Of a stretch of DNA of 64,000 bases, positions 1 to 9,115 are shown one piece after another. The position numbers and the translations under genes were made by a program. The notes beneath the pieces are model-generated. The model ran no database searches, was not told the origin of the DNA, and saw only the letters and a program-made list of their open reading frames with translations. Source of the stretch: Telluria mixta. GTDB lineage: Bacteria > Pseudomonadota > Gammaproteobacteria > Burkholderiales > Burkholderiaceae_D. The first letter of the stretch is position 1. Each line of letters starts with the position of its first letter. The stretch is taken from NCBI RefSeq assembly GCF_029223865.1, contig NZ_CP119520.1, positions 5,270,001 to 5,334,000 of the forward strand. Reading direction: 5' to 3'.

Positions 1-935
1 AGCGAGCGGCGCGCGGCCTTGTCCACCTCTTCGCACGGCACGCCCGGTTGCGCCGCGTCGAATGCCGCCCGCTGCGCCGCCTTTTCCGCGTTCCACACGA
101 AGCGCTGGCGCTCGGACGGTTCGCCGAACACGTACGTGCGCGTGATGTCGGAGATGTAGTTGTGGACCTTGCAGCCCGTGTCGATCAGCACCGTGTCGCC
201 CTTCTTCAGCGTCTGCACATAGCTGACGCCGTGCGGGTAGGCGGTCGCTTCGCCGAACAGTACGATGCAGAAGTACGAGCCGCTTGCGCCGACCTTGCGG
301 TGCGCGAGGTGGATGAATTCCTCGACTTCCTTCGTCGTGATGCCTTCGTGGAGGATAGCCGCCGCCGCCACGTGCACGGCCATGGTCATGTCCATCGCGC
401 GCTGGATCAGGGCGATTTCCGCATCCGACTTGCGGCTGCGGCAGTGCGACGTCACCGGATGGGCATTCCGCAAGATGTAGCCATCGGTAGCGGCGCGGAT
501 CGCGTCGAACAGGAACAGCGGCGTGCTGTCGTCGATGGCGAGCACGCTGCCGGCCGCGATGCCGCGTTCTTCCAGCACGGCGCGCAGCCGCGCGGCGGGT
601 TGTTCGTGTTCGTCCCAGACGGCGATGTCGCCCTCCACGACCATGAAGTCGCGGATCGTGCTTTCCTCGAACGCTGGCGCGATGTACACCAGGTCGCCGT
701 CGGCCGGCAGGATGGCGCCCACCATGCGTTCGCTGGGGCTCCACTTCGTGCCCGTGAAATACGTCAGGTTGCTGCCGGCGTTGAGGTAGACGGCGGCGAT
801 GCCCTGCGCCGCCATGAATTCCTGCGCGCGTGCGATGCGCGCCCGGTGCTCGGCCAGCGTGATGGGCACGGCGCCCGGGGTCATGTCGGTCAACGCATCG
901 AGTGCGGCCTGTTTGTCGGTGCCACCCATGTTCAT
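1..935 (-). CDS. M24-family metallopeptidase (Xaa-Pro aminopeptidase/prolidase-like), C-terminus cut by window edge
   Basis: The minus strand is open from the left edge to an ATG at 935, which lies 5 nt after an AAGGAG ribosome site. The visible 311 residues give an N-terminal creatinase-like domain (MNMGGTDKQAALDAL..., then TYFTGTKWSPSER). A pita-bread catalytic domain follows, with the metal-binding aspartate pair in VLIDTGCKVHNYISDITRTY. The last metal-ligand motifs lie outside the window. M24 peptidases of this type cleave X-Pro or Pro-X bonds. The start codon overlaps the stop of the upstream dehydrogenase subunit (ATGA at 932-935), so it is translationally coupled to the hydroxyproline operon. 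A likely job is releasing (hydroxy)proline from dipeptides, which is inference from context. Exact substrate specificity cannot be told. Confidence 0.88.
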   Translation of the reverse strand, partial: MNMGGTDKQAALDALTDMTPGAVPITLAEHRARIARAQEFMAAQGIAAVYLNAGSNLTYFTGTKWSPSERMVGAILPADGDLVYIAPAFEESTIRDFMVVEGDIAVWDEHEQPAARLRAVLEERGIAAGSVLAIDDSTPLFLFDAIRAATDGYILRNAHPVTSHCRSRKSDAEIALIQRAMDMTMAVHVAAAAILHEGITTKEVEEFIHLAHRKVGASGSYFCIVLFGEATAYPHGVSYVQTLKKGDTVLIDTGCKVHNYISDITRTYVFGEPSERQRFVWNAEKAAQRAAFDAAQPGVPCEEVDKAARRS

Positions 936-2194
936 GCTTCTCCTTGTTTTGCAAAGTCTGACAGCGCCCGCGCGGTCGCGGGCATGATCGGTATCCGGGC
1001 ATCCTCGTGGGACCACCCGAACAGGAAGGCGCACGCCGCGCCGCAGGTCTTGCCCTGGCAGGGGCCCATGCCGACGCGCGTCGCCAGTTTCGCTTCGCGC
1101 CAGTCGCGGTGCGGCAGCAGGCGCGCCCTCGTCACGTCCTCGCAGCGGCACACGATCGTCTCCGGGCCGCACATTGCGCGCAGCGACGCGCCCGGCGCGA
1201 AGGTGCGGGCCAGCAGCGCCGCGAATGCGTGCGACGCGCGCCGCAGCGGCAGGTCGCGCCCCGACGGGGGCAGGCCCAGCGCGTCGAGCGCAGCGATGCG
1301 CCCCTCGGCGACCGCCTTGTCGACGCCGCCGATGCCGGTGCATTCTCCGGCGGCCCAGATGTCCGCGCGGCTCGTCCGCTGTCCGTCGTCGACGTGAATG
1401 GCGCCGTCGACGATCTCGCAGCCGAGCGCCCGCGCGAGGTCCGTGTTCGGCACGAGGCCGAAGCCTGCCGCGAGAAAGTCGCAGGCATAGTCGATGTCCC
1501 TGTCGCCGGTCCGGACGACGACCCCGCGCAGCACATCCTCGCCCTGCGCCTCGACGAGCCGCGCGCCCGTCACGTACGGAATGCCGCGCAACTCGGCGAA
1601 CAGCGACGCCGCCTGCAGGAATTTCCTCCCGTGCCGCGACAGCAGCCCGAAGCCGAACGCCGACAGGCGCGACCACGGCTGGTGTTCGACGATGGCCGCG
1701 ACGTGCGCGCCCGCGCGCAGCGCCGTCGACGCCGTCGCCAGCAGCAGCGGGCCCGTGCCGGCGATGACGACGCGGCGCCCGCACACCGGCATGCCGCCCT
1801 TGATCAGCGCCTGCAGCCCGCCTGCACCCGTGACGCCGGGCAGCGTCCAGCCGGGGAACGGCAGCGACAGCTCGCGGCTGCCCGAACAGAGGACCAGCCG
1901 CTCGAACGGGACGGGGACGCCACGCCCGCCCGTTTCCACGAGCAGCGTGCGGGAGCCTCCGCAGCCGATGACCTGGGCATCCTGCATGACGGTGCAGTCC
2001 GGGTGGCCGCGGAGCAGGTTCCAGGCGTCGCGTGCGCGGGCATCGGTCCAGCGCGCCGGCCCGCCGCGCCAGATCTGGCCGCCCGGGGCATGATTATCGT
2101 CGATCAGGCAGATCCTTGCGCCGGCATCGAGGGCCGTCCGCGCCGCGGACAGTCCGGCCGGGCCGCTGCCGACGATGTGTACGAGGGTCTTCAC
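932..2194 (-). CDS. FAD/NAD(P)-dependent oxidoreductase with BFD-like Fe-S tail, probable D-hydroxyproline dehydrogenase subunit
   Basis: The protein has 420 residues and resembles the HcnB/opine-oxidase alpha-subunit family. The GTG start at 2194 overlaps the stop of the [2Fe-2S] gene (GTGA), and its protein begins VKTLVHIVGSGPAGLSAART, a clean Rossmann FAD motif (GxGxxG). An open frame extends further upstream but only inside the ferredoxin gene. The C-terminal third carries a cysteine cluster (VCRC, then GPCQGKTC) typical of the BFD-like [2Fe-2S] fold of these oxidases. Such proteins work as heterotrimers with a DAO-type FAD subunit and a small ferredoxin, both encoded just upstream. In Pseudomonas the equivalent LhpBEF complex oxidises cis-4-hydroxy-D-proline. 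The neighbouring deaminase and epimerase make that role likely; opine or octopine oxidation is the alternative. Confidence 0.85.
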   Translation of the reverse strand: MKTLVHIVGSGPAGLSAARTALDAGARICLIDDNHAPGGQIWRGGPARWTDARARDAWNLLRGHPDCTVMQDAQVIGCGGSRTLLVETGGRGVPVPFERLVLCSGSRELSLPFPGWTLPGVTGAGGLQALIKGGMPVCGRRVVIAGTGPLLLATASTALRAGAHVAAIVEHQPWSRLSAFGFGLLSRHGRKFLQAASLFAELRGIPYVTGARLVEAQGEDVLRGVVVRTGDRDIDYACDFLAAGFGLVPNTDLARALGCEIVDGAIHVDDGQRTSRADIWAAGECTGIGGVDKAVAEGRIAALDALGLPPSGRDLPLRRASHAFAALLARTFAPGASLRAMCGPETIVCRCEDVTRARLLPHRDWREAKLATRVGMGPCQGKTCGAACAFLFGWSHEDARIPIMPATARALSDFAKQGEA

Positions 2195-2454
2195 CAGTCG
2201 CCTCCCGTGGCGATGGTCATGCCGTCCGCGCAGATCGTCCCGCACGCCAGCTGGTTGGCGCAGCCGTCGACGGTCACGCGGCATTCCTGGCACTGGCCGA
2301 TGCCGCAGAAGGCGAACCGGCGCTGGCCCGTGACGGAGCGCCGCGTACACAGCGAATTGGCGGCGACGAGCGCGGCAACGACGGTGACGCCGCGCGGGAC
2401 GTCGACGGCGACGCCGTCGACCACTACGCGGCTCGAGAGATCAGGCGGGGACAT
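2191..2454 (-). CDS. (2Fe-2S)-binding small subunit of the amine/opine-type oxidase complex
   Basis: This 87-residue protein is of the HcnA/SoxA-like ferredoxin family. The cluster ligands are visible as CGIGQCQEC near residues 50-58 with a further Cys near 71 (LACG), the plant-type ferredoxin spacing. An N-terminal strand segment (RVVVDGVAVDVPRGVTV) fits the beta-grasp fold. Its start overlaps the end of the DAO-like gene by 14 nt, and its stop overlaps the GTG start of the next subunit by 4 nt. The three subunits are therefore encoded as a tightly coupled unit. It should pass electrons between the two FAD subunits or onward to the respiratory chain. Confidence 0.85.
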   Translation of the reverse strand: MSPPDLSSRVVVDGVAVDVPRGVTVVAALVAANSLCTRRSVTGQRRFAFCGIGQCQECRVTVDGCANQLACGTICADGMTIATGGDW

Positions 2455-3559
2455 GGGCGAACCTCGACGGTGAATAGGGGATGGCGGCGATGGAAGCGGG
2501 GCGGTCCAGCATCAGGTCCGCCAGCAGTTGCGCGGTGCCGAATGCCGTCGTGACCCCGAGGCCCTCGTGGCCCGCGGCGACCCACACGTGCGGCAATGCC
2601 GGGTGACGTCCGATGACGGGACGCCCGTCGTACGTGGCAGGGCGCATGCCGGTCCAGCTGCGGATGATCTTCATGTCGGCCAGGCAGGGCAGCAGCGCAA
2701 TGGCGGAGCGCAGCACCTGGGCGAGCACGCGCGGGTCGACGTCGGCATGCCGGATGCCGTCCTGGCGGCACGACCCGATCAGCCATTGTCCCGTGATGCG
2801 CGGCTGGACGTTCGCGGCGACGGCGAGGGCGTCGCTCCCCGCTGCCGTCTGCCCATACCCCATGCTCACGACCTGGTGCGACAGGCGGCGCGGGGTGCGG
2901 GCCGTGATGGCGAGATGGCCCTTGCGCGGGAAGACGGGAATGTCGGGCAGCAGCCGCGTCACGGCCGTCCCCGCGGCGGCGACGACGTCGCCCGCGGCGA
3001 TGCGTTCACCGGAGGCGAGCGTGATCGCACCATCGTCGATGCGGGCGACGGCGGTGCCGAACCGCGTCTGCCCGCCCAGCGCGACGAGCGTGTCGGCCAG
3101 GTCGCGCGCGACGGCGGGCGGGTACACGACGCCGTCGCGCACGACGCGCACGGCGCCCGCGAGGCCGGCACGCAGTGCGGGTTCCATGCGCGCAAGCGCG
3201 TCGCCGGACAGTTCGACGGCATCCCAACCGCGCCGGCCCAGCCGTTGGGCGCGCACGCGCGCATGGGCCATCTGCGCATCGTCCTCGGCGACCCACAGCG
3301 TGCCGCAGCGGACGTGTTCCGCGAGGTCCGTCCGGGTGGACAGGTACGCGTCCCAGCGCGCCAGCGACAGCAGGCACAGGTCGAGTTCGTCGTCCGTCTC
3401 GTCGAGCGCGACGAGGTGGCCCATGCCGGCCGCCGTCACGCCGCCGCCGGGGACGCCCCCGTCGACGAGCAGCACGTCGCGCCCGAGCGCCTGCAGTTCC
3501 GCCGCGCAGGCGGCACCGACGATGCCGGCGCCGACGACGATCACGTCCGGATGCTTCAC
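2441..3559 (-). CDS. lhpB: FAD-dependent D-amino-acid-oxidase-like subunit, probable cis-4-hydroxy-D-proline dehydrogenase
   Basis: The protein has 372 residues and begins MKHPDVIVVGAGIVGAACAA, the dinucleotide-binding motif of the DAO/glycine oxidase family. The family C-terminal FAD motif region (WTGMRPATYDGRPVIG, then AAGHEGLGVTTAFGTAQLLADL) is present. It probably oxidises the D-imino acid made by the epimerase to pyrroline-4-hydroxy-2-carboxylate, which the next-door DHDPS-like enzyme then deaminates. Its ATG overlaps the stop of that deaminase gene (ATGA, 3556-3559). The operon order is deaminase, this gene, ferredoxin, second FAD subunit, peptidase. The symbol is given by analogy with Pseudomonas LhpB and rests on context. 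Another imino acid or opine substrate cannot be excluded. Confidence 0.83.
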   Translation of the reverse strand: MKHPDVIVVGAGIVGAACAAELQALGRDVLLVDGGVPGGGVTAAGMGHLVALDETDDELDLCLLSLARWDAYLSTRTDLAEHVRCGTLWVAEDDAQMAHARVRAQRLGRRGWDAVELSGDALARMEPALRAGLAGAVRVVRDGVVYPPAVARDLADTLVALGGQTRFGTAVARIDDGAITLASGERIAAGDVVAAAGTAVTRLLPDIPVFPRKGHLAITARTPRRLSHQVVSMGYGQTAAGSDALAVAANVQPRITGQWLIGSCRQDGIRHADVDPRVLAQVLRSAIALLPCLADMKIIRSWTGMRPATYDGRPVIGRHPALPHVWVAAGHEGLGVTTAFGTAQLLADLMLDRPASIAAIPYSPSRFAHVPA

Positions 3560-4461
3560 GCCAGCACGGGCAGAATGGGCAACTGCGGGCGGTTGGCGAT
3601 GGCGGCGCGGATCGTCTGCTCCACCGCTTCGCGGCGCGCGCCGGCGAGCGGCAGGCGCGGTGCGCGCACGCGTTCGTTCGAACCGATGGCGATGGCTTCC
3701 GCGAGCTTGATGTTCTGGACGAGGTAGGTCGAGACGTCCAGGTCCAGCAGCGGGCGGAACCAGCGGTAGATGCGCAGCGCTTCGTCATGGCGCCTGGTCT
3801 GCACGAGGCGCCAGATCGCCACCGTCTCTTCCGGGAAGGCGAGGCCCACGCCGGCCACCCAGCCCTGCGCGCCGACCATGAGCGCTTCGAATGCGAGGTT
3901 GTCGACGCCGGTCAGCAGGTCGAAGCGGTCGCCGAAACGGTTGATGATGTCGGTGCTGCGGCGGATGTCGTCCGACGATTCCTTGACGGCGACGAAGCGC
4001 GCGTCGTCCGCCAGCTCTTCCATGATCTCGACGGTCACGTCGACGCGGTAAGCCAGGCGGTTCGAATAGATCATGATCGGCAGGTCGCCCGCCTGCGCGA
4101 TGGCGCGCAGGGTCGCCACCGTCTCGCGCGGGTCCGTGTGGTAGATCGTGCTCGGGACTACCATCAGGCCGTCCGCGCCCGCCCTGGCCGCCTTTTGCGC
4201 CAGCGCGCACGCATCCTTCGTGGCCGCTTCGGCGACGGTCAGCAGCGCGGGCTTGTTGCCGGCCGCTTCCTTGCACAGCTTGAGGACGGCAATCCTCTCG
4301 TCGTGCGACAGCATCGGGCCCTCGCCGAGCGAGCCGCAGGCGATAAGGCCATCCACGCCGGCGTCCATCTGGATGCCGAAGCAGCGCAGCATTTCGTCAT
4401 GGTCGAGCGAGCCGTCCTCGTTGAACTTGGTGGTGACGGCGGGAAGAACACCTTTCCACAT
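3556..4461 (-). CDS. lhpC: DHDPS/NAL-family enzyme, probable pyrroline-4-hydroxy-2-carboxylate deaminase
   Basis: The product has 301 residues, normal for the class I aldolase-like DHDPS superfamily. The start MWKGVLPAVTTKF at 4461 follows an AAAGGAGA ribosome site; the open frame extends upstream without one. The Schiff-base lysine is in FVAVKESSDD (about K160), the catalytic tyrosine in IYSN (about Y132), and the carboxylate-binding loop is GSLGEG (43-48). The family member acting in hydroxyproline catabolism deaminates 1-pyrroline-4-hydroxy-2-carboxylate to alpha-ketoglutarate semialdehyde. The overlapping downstream dehydrogenase genes and the nearby hydroxyproline epimerase support that role over lysine biosynthesis. 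It is the first gene of the minus-strand operon. The alpha-ketoglutarate semialdehyde dehydrogenase needed next is not in the window. Confidence 0.87.
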   Translation of the reverse strand: MWKGVLPAVTTKFNEDGSLDHDEMLRCFGIQMDAGVDGLIACGSLGEGPMLSHDERIAVLKLCKEAAGNKPALLTVAEAATKDACALAQKAARAGADGLMVVPSTIYHTDPRETVATLRAIAQAGDLPIMIYSNRLAYRVDVTVEIMEELADDARFVAVKESSDDIRRSTDIINRFGDRFDLLTGVDNLAFEALMVGAQGWVAGVGLAFPEETVAIWRLVQTRRHDEALRIYRWFRPLLDLDVSTYLVQNIKLAEAIAIGSNERVRAPRLPLAGARREAVEQTIRAAIANRPQLPILPVLA

Positions 4462-4615
4462 GGGTTTGTCTCCTTTTGAAAGTATCCATGCTAGGCCTGT
4501 TTGCCGCCGGGGTCTTGCGTGAAGGTGGCGTCGGGCAGGCCGAAATCGGCACAATGCCCGGCCGCCGTTTGCCATGCGGGTCCAACGCGCCTATATTGGC
4601 GTCCTGGAGGACATC

Positions 4616-5359
4616 ATGATCGACCACACCACCATCCAGGCCATCGACACCATCGGCATGCAGGCCGTCGAGGCGATCTTCGACGCGCTCGGCGACGTCG
4701 CATTCTTCGTCAAGGACCGGGACGGCCGCTATCTGAGCATCAACCGTACGATGGTGCGGCGTTGCGGAGTTCGGCACAAGACGGATGTGCTCGGCAAGAC
4801 GGCGCTGGAACTGTTCCCGCGCGCGCTGGCGGAGACGTATCTCGCGCAGGACCGGCAGGTCATCGCCAGCGGCACGGCGATCGACAAACAGCTCGAACTG
4901 CACATCTACCCCGGCCGCAGCCGCGGATGGTGCATCACGAAGAAGATTCCGCTGTTCGGCAAGGATGGCGCCGTGGTCGGCCTGATCGGCACGTCGCAGG
5001 ACCTGGGCCTGCTCGACGACCTGCACCCGGCGTACCGGCAAATCGCCCGGATCGCGCAGCACATCAGCGAGAACTACCGGGACAACATCTCGCTCAAGGC
5101 GCTGGCGGAAGAAGCGGGGTTGTCGCTGTCGCGCGTGGAGCGGCTGTTCCAGAAAGTGTTCCAGCACTCGCCGCGGCAGTTGCTCGTGCAATGCCGGCTG
5201 ACGGCCGCGCGCACCCTGATCGAGCAGAATCCCGGCGCGAAGATCGCGGAGATCGCGTACGAATGCGGCTACACGGACCACAGCGCGTTCAGCCGGCAAT
5301 TCAAGTCGTACGTGGGCATGAGCCCGAGCGCTTATGGGCTTCAGATGGGTTGCAGATGA
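4616..5359 (+). CDS. PAS domain-containing AraC-family transcriptional regulator
   Basis: The protein has 247 residues. The start ATG at 4616 is chosen because GGAGG lies 5 nt upstream (4606-4610). Residues about 15-125 form a PAS fold (FDALGDVAFFVKDRDGRYLSIN..., ending GLIGTSQDLG). Residues about 145-245 form a two-helix-turn-helix AraC domain (ISLKALAEEAGLSLSRVERLFQ and IAEIAYECGYTDHSAFSRQF). It is divergent from the hydroxyproline operon (154-nt intergenic region) and convergent with the epimerase gene, so it is very likely the local activator, analogous to the AraC-type LhpR of Pseudomonas. The PAS domain suggests direct sensing of a small molecule, possibly hydroxyproline or a product. 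The ligand is inference. Confidence 0.88.
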   Translation: MIDHTTIQAIDTIGMQAVEAIFDALGDVAFFVKDRDGRYLSINRTMVRRCGVRHKTDVLGKTALELFPRALAETYLAQDRQVIASGTAIDKQLELHIYPGRSRGWCITKKIPLFGKDGAVVGLIGTSQDLGLLDDLHPAYRQIARIAQHISENYRDNISLKALAEEAGLSLSRVERLFQKVFQHSPRQLLVQCRLTAARTLIEQNPGAKIAEIAYECGYTDHSAFSRQFKSYVGMSPSAYGLQMGCR

Positions 5360-5366
5360 AAAAATC

Positions 5367-6299
5367 CTAAGCCGGGATGCCCCATGCGAACGGATCGCTG
5401 TCGTCGAACAGCAGGGTCGATTCGGCGCTGACCCAGGCCGTGCCGCGGATCGTCGGCGCGACGGCGTCGCCATCGCGGCGCCAGCTGCCTTCGAACACGC
5501 TGCCGATGATGCTCTCCTGGCGCCACACGGCGCCTTCCGCCAGTTTGCCGTCCGCCGCCAGGCAGGCCAGCTTCGCGCTGGTGCCCGTGCCGCAGGGCGA
5601 GCGGTCGTATGCCTTGCCGGGGCAGAGCACGAAGTTGCGGCTGTCCGCCGTCTGCGACGGGGCGAACAGTTCGACGTGGTCGATGGGCGCGCCGCCATCG
5701 CCGCTGATGCCCTGTGCGGCCAGCGCGGCCATGACGGCCTGCGCGAACGCCGTCAGCGCCGGGATGTTCGCGGGGGCGACGTCGAACGCATGCCGCTCGA
5801 CGAGGAAGAACCAGTTGCCGCCCCAGGCCACGTCGCCCCGCACGGTGCCGTAACCCGGCACGTCGACGCCGATATCCTTGCGCGCCCGGTACGACGGGAC
5901 GTTCTCGATGCTGACGGCACCGTCCGCGTGCAGTTCGGCCGTCACGACGCCGACGGGCGTATCGATGCAGTGCCGTCCCGCCCCGATGCGTCCGAGGTGG
6001 GCCAGCGACACGACGAGGCCGATCGTGCCGTGCCCGCACATGCCCAGGTACCCGACGTTATTGAAAAAGATGACGCCCGCCACGCAGTCCGGCGCATGGG
6101 GTTCGCACAGCAGCGCGCCGACGAGGACGTCCGAGCCGCGCGGTTCGCACACGGTGCCCGTGCGGATGTGGTCGTGCCCGTCGCGCATGCGCGCGAGGCG
6201 CCCGGACAGGGGGCCGTTGCCCAGGCCGGGGCCGCCGTCCACGATGAGCCGCGTGGGTTCGCCGCCGGTGTGGGAGTCGATGATCGAGATTGTTTTCAT
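5367..6299 (-). CDS. lhpA: 4-hydroxyproline 2-epimerase (proline racemase family)
   Basis: The product has 310 residues, usual for the family. The start at 6299 gives [17 protein letters not shown], the classical N-terminus. The two catalytic acid/base cysteines are present: C88 in [10 protein letters not shown] and C236 in [12 protein letters not shown]. Having cysteine at both positions separates true racemases/epimerases from trans-3-hydroxyproline dehydratases, where the first is Ser or Thr. The enzyme interconverts trans-4-hydroxy-L-proline and cis-4-hydroxy-D-proline, the first step of the pathway completed by the minus-strand operon at 1-4461. It ends 7 nt from the convergent araC-type gene and has its own promoter region in 6300-6508. 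An in-frame ATG further upstream (6371) has no ribosome site. Confidence 0.92.
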   Translation of the reverse strand: MKTISIIDSHTGGEPTRLIVDGGPGLGNGPLSGRLARMRDGHDHIRTGTVCEPRGSDVLVGALLCEPHAPDCVAGVIFFNNVGYLGMCGHGTIGLVVSLAHLGRIGAGRHCIDTPVGVVTAELHADGAVSIENVPSYRARKDIGVDVPGYGTVRGDVAWGGNWFFLVERHAFDVAPANIPALTAFAQAVMAALAAQGISGDGGAPIDHVELFAPSQTADSRNFVLCPGKAYDRSPCGTGTSAKLACLAADGKLAEGAVWRQESIIGSVFEGSWRRDGDAVAPTIRGTAWVSAESTLLFDDSDPFAWGIPA

Positions 6300-6508
6300 G
6301 TCTTCAAGGCTAAACGCGGGCTGCCGGCCGGTCTTGTTGTTTTTCCGCATATTGATGAGGGAAAGCGGCACACATTCGGAACGGGGTCGAGGTGTTGTGA
6401 CAATTGGCGAGAATTTAATGGAAATTTCCCAATATCATCAAACGCTACCACGCAAATAGACGTGGAAAATCAATGTGTTACGGGTAAATAAATAGGGAAT
6501 TCACAAAA

Positions 6509-7858
6509 ATGCATCCCATCTCATCCGGCCCCGCTGCCAACCATGCCAACAACGCCGACAGGCTGTTCCTCGCCGTCCTGTGGGCGCTCTTCGCCACGTC
6601 GCTGGCGCTGGCGCTCGTGTACGACTCCCTGACGCTGGCGTTCGCCGCCGGCCTGCCGCTCGCCCTCGTGCCGAGCGCGCTGATCCTGGCCGCGCCCGGG
6701 CGGCTGGCCACGCGGCTGTCCGTGGCCGTCGCGCTGATGCTGTTCTGCGCGCTGAACATCCACCAGGCGCACGGCATGACGGAACTGCATTTCGGGATCT
6801 TCGTGCTGCTCGCCTTCCTGGTCTGCTACCAGGACTGGCGCGTGATCATCGCCGCCGCCGCGACGGCCGCCGTCCACCACCTCACGTTCAACTACCTGCA
6901 GGCGTGGGGCTATCCGACGATGTGCTTCACGCACCCCGGCATCGGCATCGTGCTGCTGCACGCCCTGTACGTCGTCGTCGAGGCGGCCGTGCTGTCATAC
7001 CTTGCGGTCCGGCTGCAGCGCGAGACGACGGCCGTCGCCGCGAGCGCGGGCACGCTGCACGACACGCTGCGGGCGATGCGCAGCAGCGCGGACCAGGTGG
7101 CGCGCGACATGGACCTGATCACGCGGACGTCAAGCGCCGTGGCGGCGGGCAGCGCCGACCTGTCCGCGCGGGCCGCGGCGCAGGCCACGCGGCTGGAGCA
7201 GGCGGCCGTCGCGGTGGACCACCTGACGGCCACCGTCAAGCGCAACGTCGATCACGCGGCGCTGGCCGACGAACTGGTGGCGTCGGCATCGGCGCTGGCC
7301 GTGAAGGGTGGCGACGTGGTCGCGGATGTCGTGCAGACGATGGAATCGATCCGTTCCAGTTCGCGCGAAGTGCAGGACATCGTCAACGTCATCGACGGCA
7401 TCGCCTTCCAGACCAACATCCTCGCGCTCAACGCGGCCGTCGAAGCGGCGCGCGCGGGGGAGCAGGGGCGCGGCTTCGCCGTCGTGGCGGGCGAAGTCCG
7501 CAGCCTCGCCCAGCGCAGCGCGCAGGCGGCGAAGGAAGTCCGGCAGCTGATCGGCGACTCCGTCGTGCGCGTGGACGCGGGCGGCCGGCTCGTGGACGAG
7601 GCGGGGCAGGCGATGCACCAGATCGTCGGCTCGGTCCAGCGCGTGGCCGACATCATGACCGCGATCTCGGGCGCGAGCCAGGAACAGCGCGACGGCATCG
7701 AGCAGGTGCGCGATTCGATCCGCGAGATCGAACTGACGACGCGGCAGACGGCCGAGCTGGTCGAGCAGAGCGCCGATGCGGCGGAGACGATGTGCGCGCA
7801 CGCGTCGTCGGTGGCGCAGGCGGTCGGCACGCTGCGGCAGGCGGAAGTGTCCGCGTAG
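6509..7858 (+). CDS. Methyl-accepting chemotaxis protein with polytopic membrane sensor
   Basis: The product has 449 residues. The first ~190 contain about six hydrophobic segments with short loops (for example [20 protein letters not shown] and [16 protein letters not shown]), an integral-membrane sensor instead of the common periplasmic four-helix bundle. No HAMP domain is evident. The cytoplasmic part from about 200 is a coiled-coil signalling domain, with the conserved hairpin around [20 protein letters not shown] and then [16 protein letters not shown]. It should signal through CheA/CheW, but no che genes are nearby. The upstream 6372-6508 is noticeably AT-richer than the surroundings, and an AGGGA ribosome site precedes the ATG. 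The ligand is unknown. Confidence 0.92.
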   Translation: MHPISSGPAANHANNADRLFLAVLWALFATSLALALVYDSLTLAFAAGLPLALVPSALILAAPGRLATRLSVAVALMLFCALNIHQAHGMTELHFGIFVLLAFLVCYQDWRVIIAAAATAAVHHLTFNYLQAWGYPTMCFTHPGIGIVLLHALYVVVEAAVLSYLAVRLQRETTAVAASAGTLHDTLRAMRSSADQVARDMDLITRTSSAVAAGSADLSARAAAQATRLEQAAVAVDHLTATVKRNVDHAALADELVASASALAVKGGDVVADVVQTMESIRSSSREVQDIVNVIDGIAFQTNILALNAAVEAARAGEQGRGFAVVAGEVRSLAQRSAQAAKEVRQLIGDSVVRVDAGGRLVDEAGQAMHQIVGSVQRVADIMTAISGASQEQRDGIEQVRDSIREIELTTRQTAELVEQSADAAETMCAHASSVAQAVGTLRQAEVSA

Positions 7859-7927
7859 TGGAAAAGCGCGTATTTTCGCGCCCCCGGCGCTGCTAGACTC
7901 GTCGGGTCAGCATTCGAGGGGGCCGCG

Positions 7928-8659
7928 ATGAGCGCATACCGAGCCAGCAACGTCGTGTCCTTGCACGGCGATCCGATCTACCACCACACGGCGAGCACGC
8001 CGTGGGCGCCGCCGCAGGGCGAGATCTGCCTGCAGCAGATTTCGGACCACATCGACCGGCATCTCGGGCCCGTCGACTGCGTGTTCCACGAACTGGTCTC
8101 CGACACGGTGCACATCGACGTGCACATCGTGAAGCCGACGGAGGCATACCCGTTCATCCGGCTCGTCACGTCCGGCATGAGCGATCTGCCGATGTCAACG
8201 CCGCCGGACGCCGACGTCCCCCGCCACGCGGAGTTGATGATCACGCTCCCGCCGGACTGGAAGCTGGACAAGGAATCGTTCGAGGACGAGCGCTGGTACT
8301 GGCCGGTCCGCTTGGTCAAGACGATGGCCCGGCTGCCGCACAAGTACGGGACGTGGCTCGGCTGGGGGCATACGGTGCCGAACGGCGATCCGGCGGAGCC
8401 GTATGCGGAAGACGTGCGGTTCGACGGCTGCATCCTGCTCCCGTCGATCAGCGTGCCGGACGAATTCCACCGGCTGCGCATCGACGCCGACAAGGAGATC
8501 GCGTTCTTCGCGATCGTACCGCTCTACAAGGAGGAACTGGCGCTGAAGCTGCGCGCCGGGGCCGAGAAACTGCTTGAGCGCTTCGATAAAAAGCACATCG
8601 GCGACATGATCGATCCGCGCCGTCCGAACGCGGGCAAGAAGCTGTTCGGCTTCCTATGA
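7928..8659 (+). CDS. Suppressor-of-fused (SUFU) domain protein
   Basis: The protein has 243 residues and matches the bacterial SUFU-like family: a globular alpha/beta domain with the typical run [19 protein letters not shown], then [14 protein letters not shown]. The tail [20 protein letters not shown] is also characteristic. There is no signal peptide or membrane segment, so it is cytoplasmic. In bacteria the function is mostly unknown; several members occur as immunity proteins in polymorphic toxin loci, but no toxin is visible here. The C-terminus overlaps the convergent DUF188 gene by 6 bp. It stands alone 69 bp after the chemotaxis receptor and may share its transcript. Confidence 0.85.
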   Translation: MSAYRASNVVSLHGDPIYHHTASTPWAPPQGEICLQQISDHIDRHLGPVDCVFHELVSDTVHIDVHIVKPTEAYPFIRLVTSGMSDLPMSTPPDADVPRHAELMITLPPDWKLDKESFEDERWYWPVRLVKTMARLPHKYGTWLGWGHTVPNGDPAEPYAEDVRFDGCILLPSISVPDEFHRLRIDADKEIAFFAIVPLYKEELALKLRAGAEKLLERFDKKHIGDMIDPRRPNAGKKLFGFL

Positions 8660-9112
8660 GCCGGGCCTGGCGCGTTTCGCCAGTTCGCGATCGAGCGCAT
8701 TCGCGAACCGTTGCCGGTCCGCCTGGCTGAACGCAGCCGGCCCGCCCGTGTCGACGCCGCTGCTGCGCAATTCGTCCATGAACGCCCGCATCGTGAGTTG
8801 TTGCGCGATGGTGTCCCTGGTGTACCACTCGCCGCGCGGATTGAGGGGCATGCCGCCCTTGTCCAGCACGAGGGCGGCGAGGGGAATGTCGCCCGTCACG
8901 ACGATGTCGCCGGGCTGTACGCGCGCGACGATTTCCGCATCGGCCGCATCGGCACCCGCAGGTACCTGCAGCGCGCGGATGAAGCGCGAGCCGGGCACGC
9001 GGATCAACTGGTTCGCCACCAGCGTCACGTTCAATTGCACGCGGTCGGCCACGCGGAACAGGATGTCCTTGATGACGGCGGGGCAGGCGTCGGCGTCGAC
9101 CCAGATATCCAT
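8654..9112 (-). CDS. YaiI/YqxD family (DUF188) protein
   Basis: The product has 152 residues, the normal length, and begins [20 protein letters not shown], the family signature with the PIN-like acidic DADACP motif. Also present are [16 protein letters not shown] and the [19 protein letters not shown] block. The fold is PIN/NYN nuclease-like, but a biochemical role is not firmly established. Its ATG comes 3 nt after the stop of the GntR-type regulator upstream on the same strand, so the two are probably co-transcribed. There is no evidence of transfer. Confidence 0.9.
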   Translation of the reverse strand: MDIWVDADACPAVIKDILFRVADRVQLNVTLVANQLIRVPGSRFIRALQVPAGADAADAEIVARVQPGDIVVTGDIPLAALVLDKGGMPLNPRGEWYTRDTIAQQLTMRAFMDELRSSGVDTGGPAAFSQADRQRFANALDRELAKRARPGS

Positions 9113-9115
9113 TGC

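Noticed and set aside
7866..7890. GCGCG/CGCGC hairpin after the chemotaxis receptor as a terminator
   Set aside because: The stem is only 5 bp and no T-run follows.
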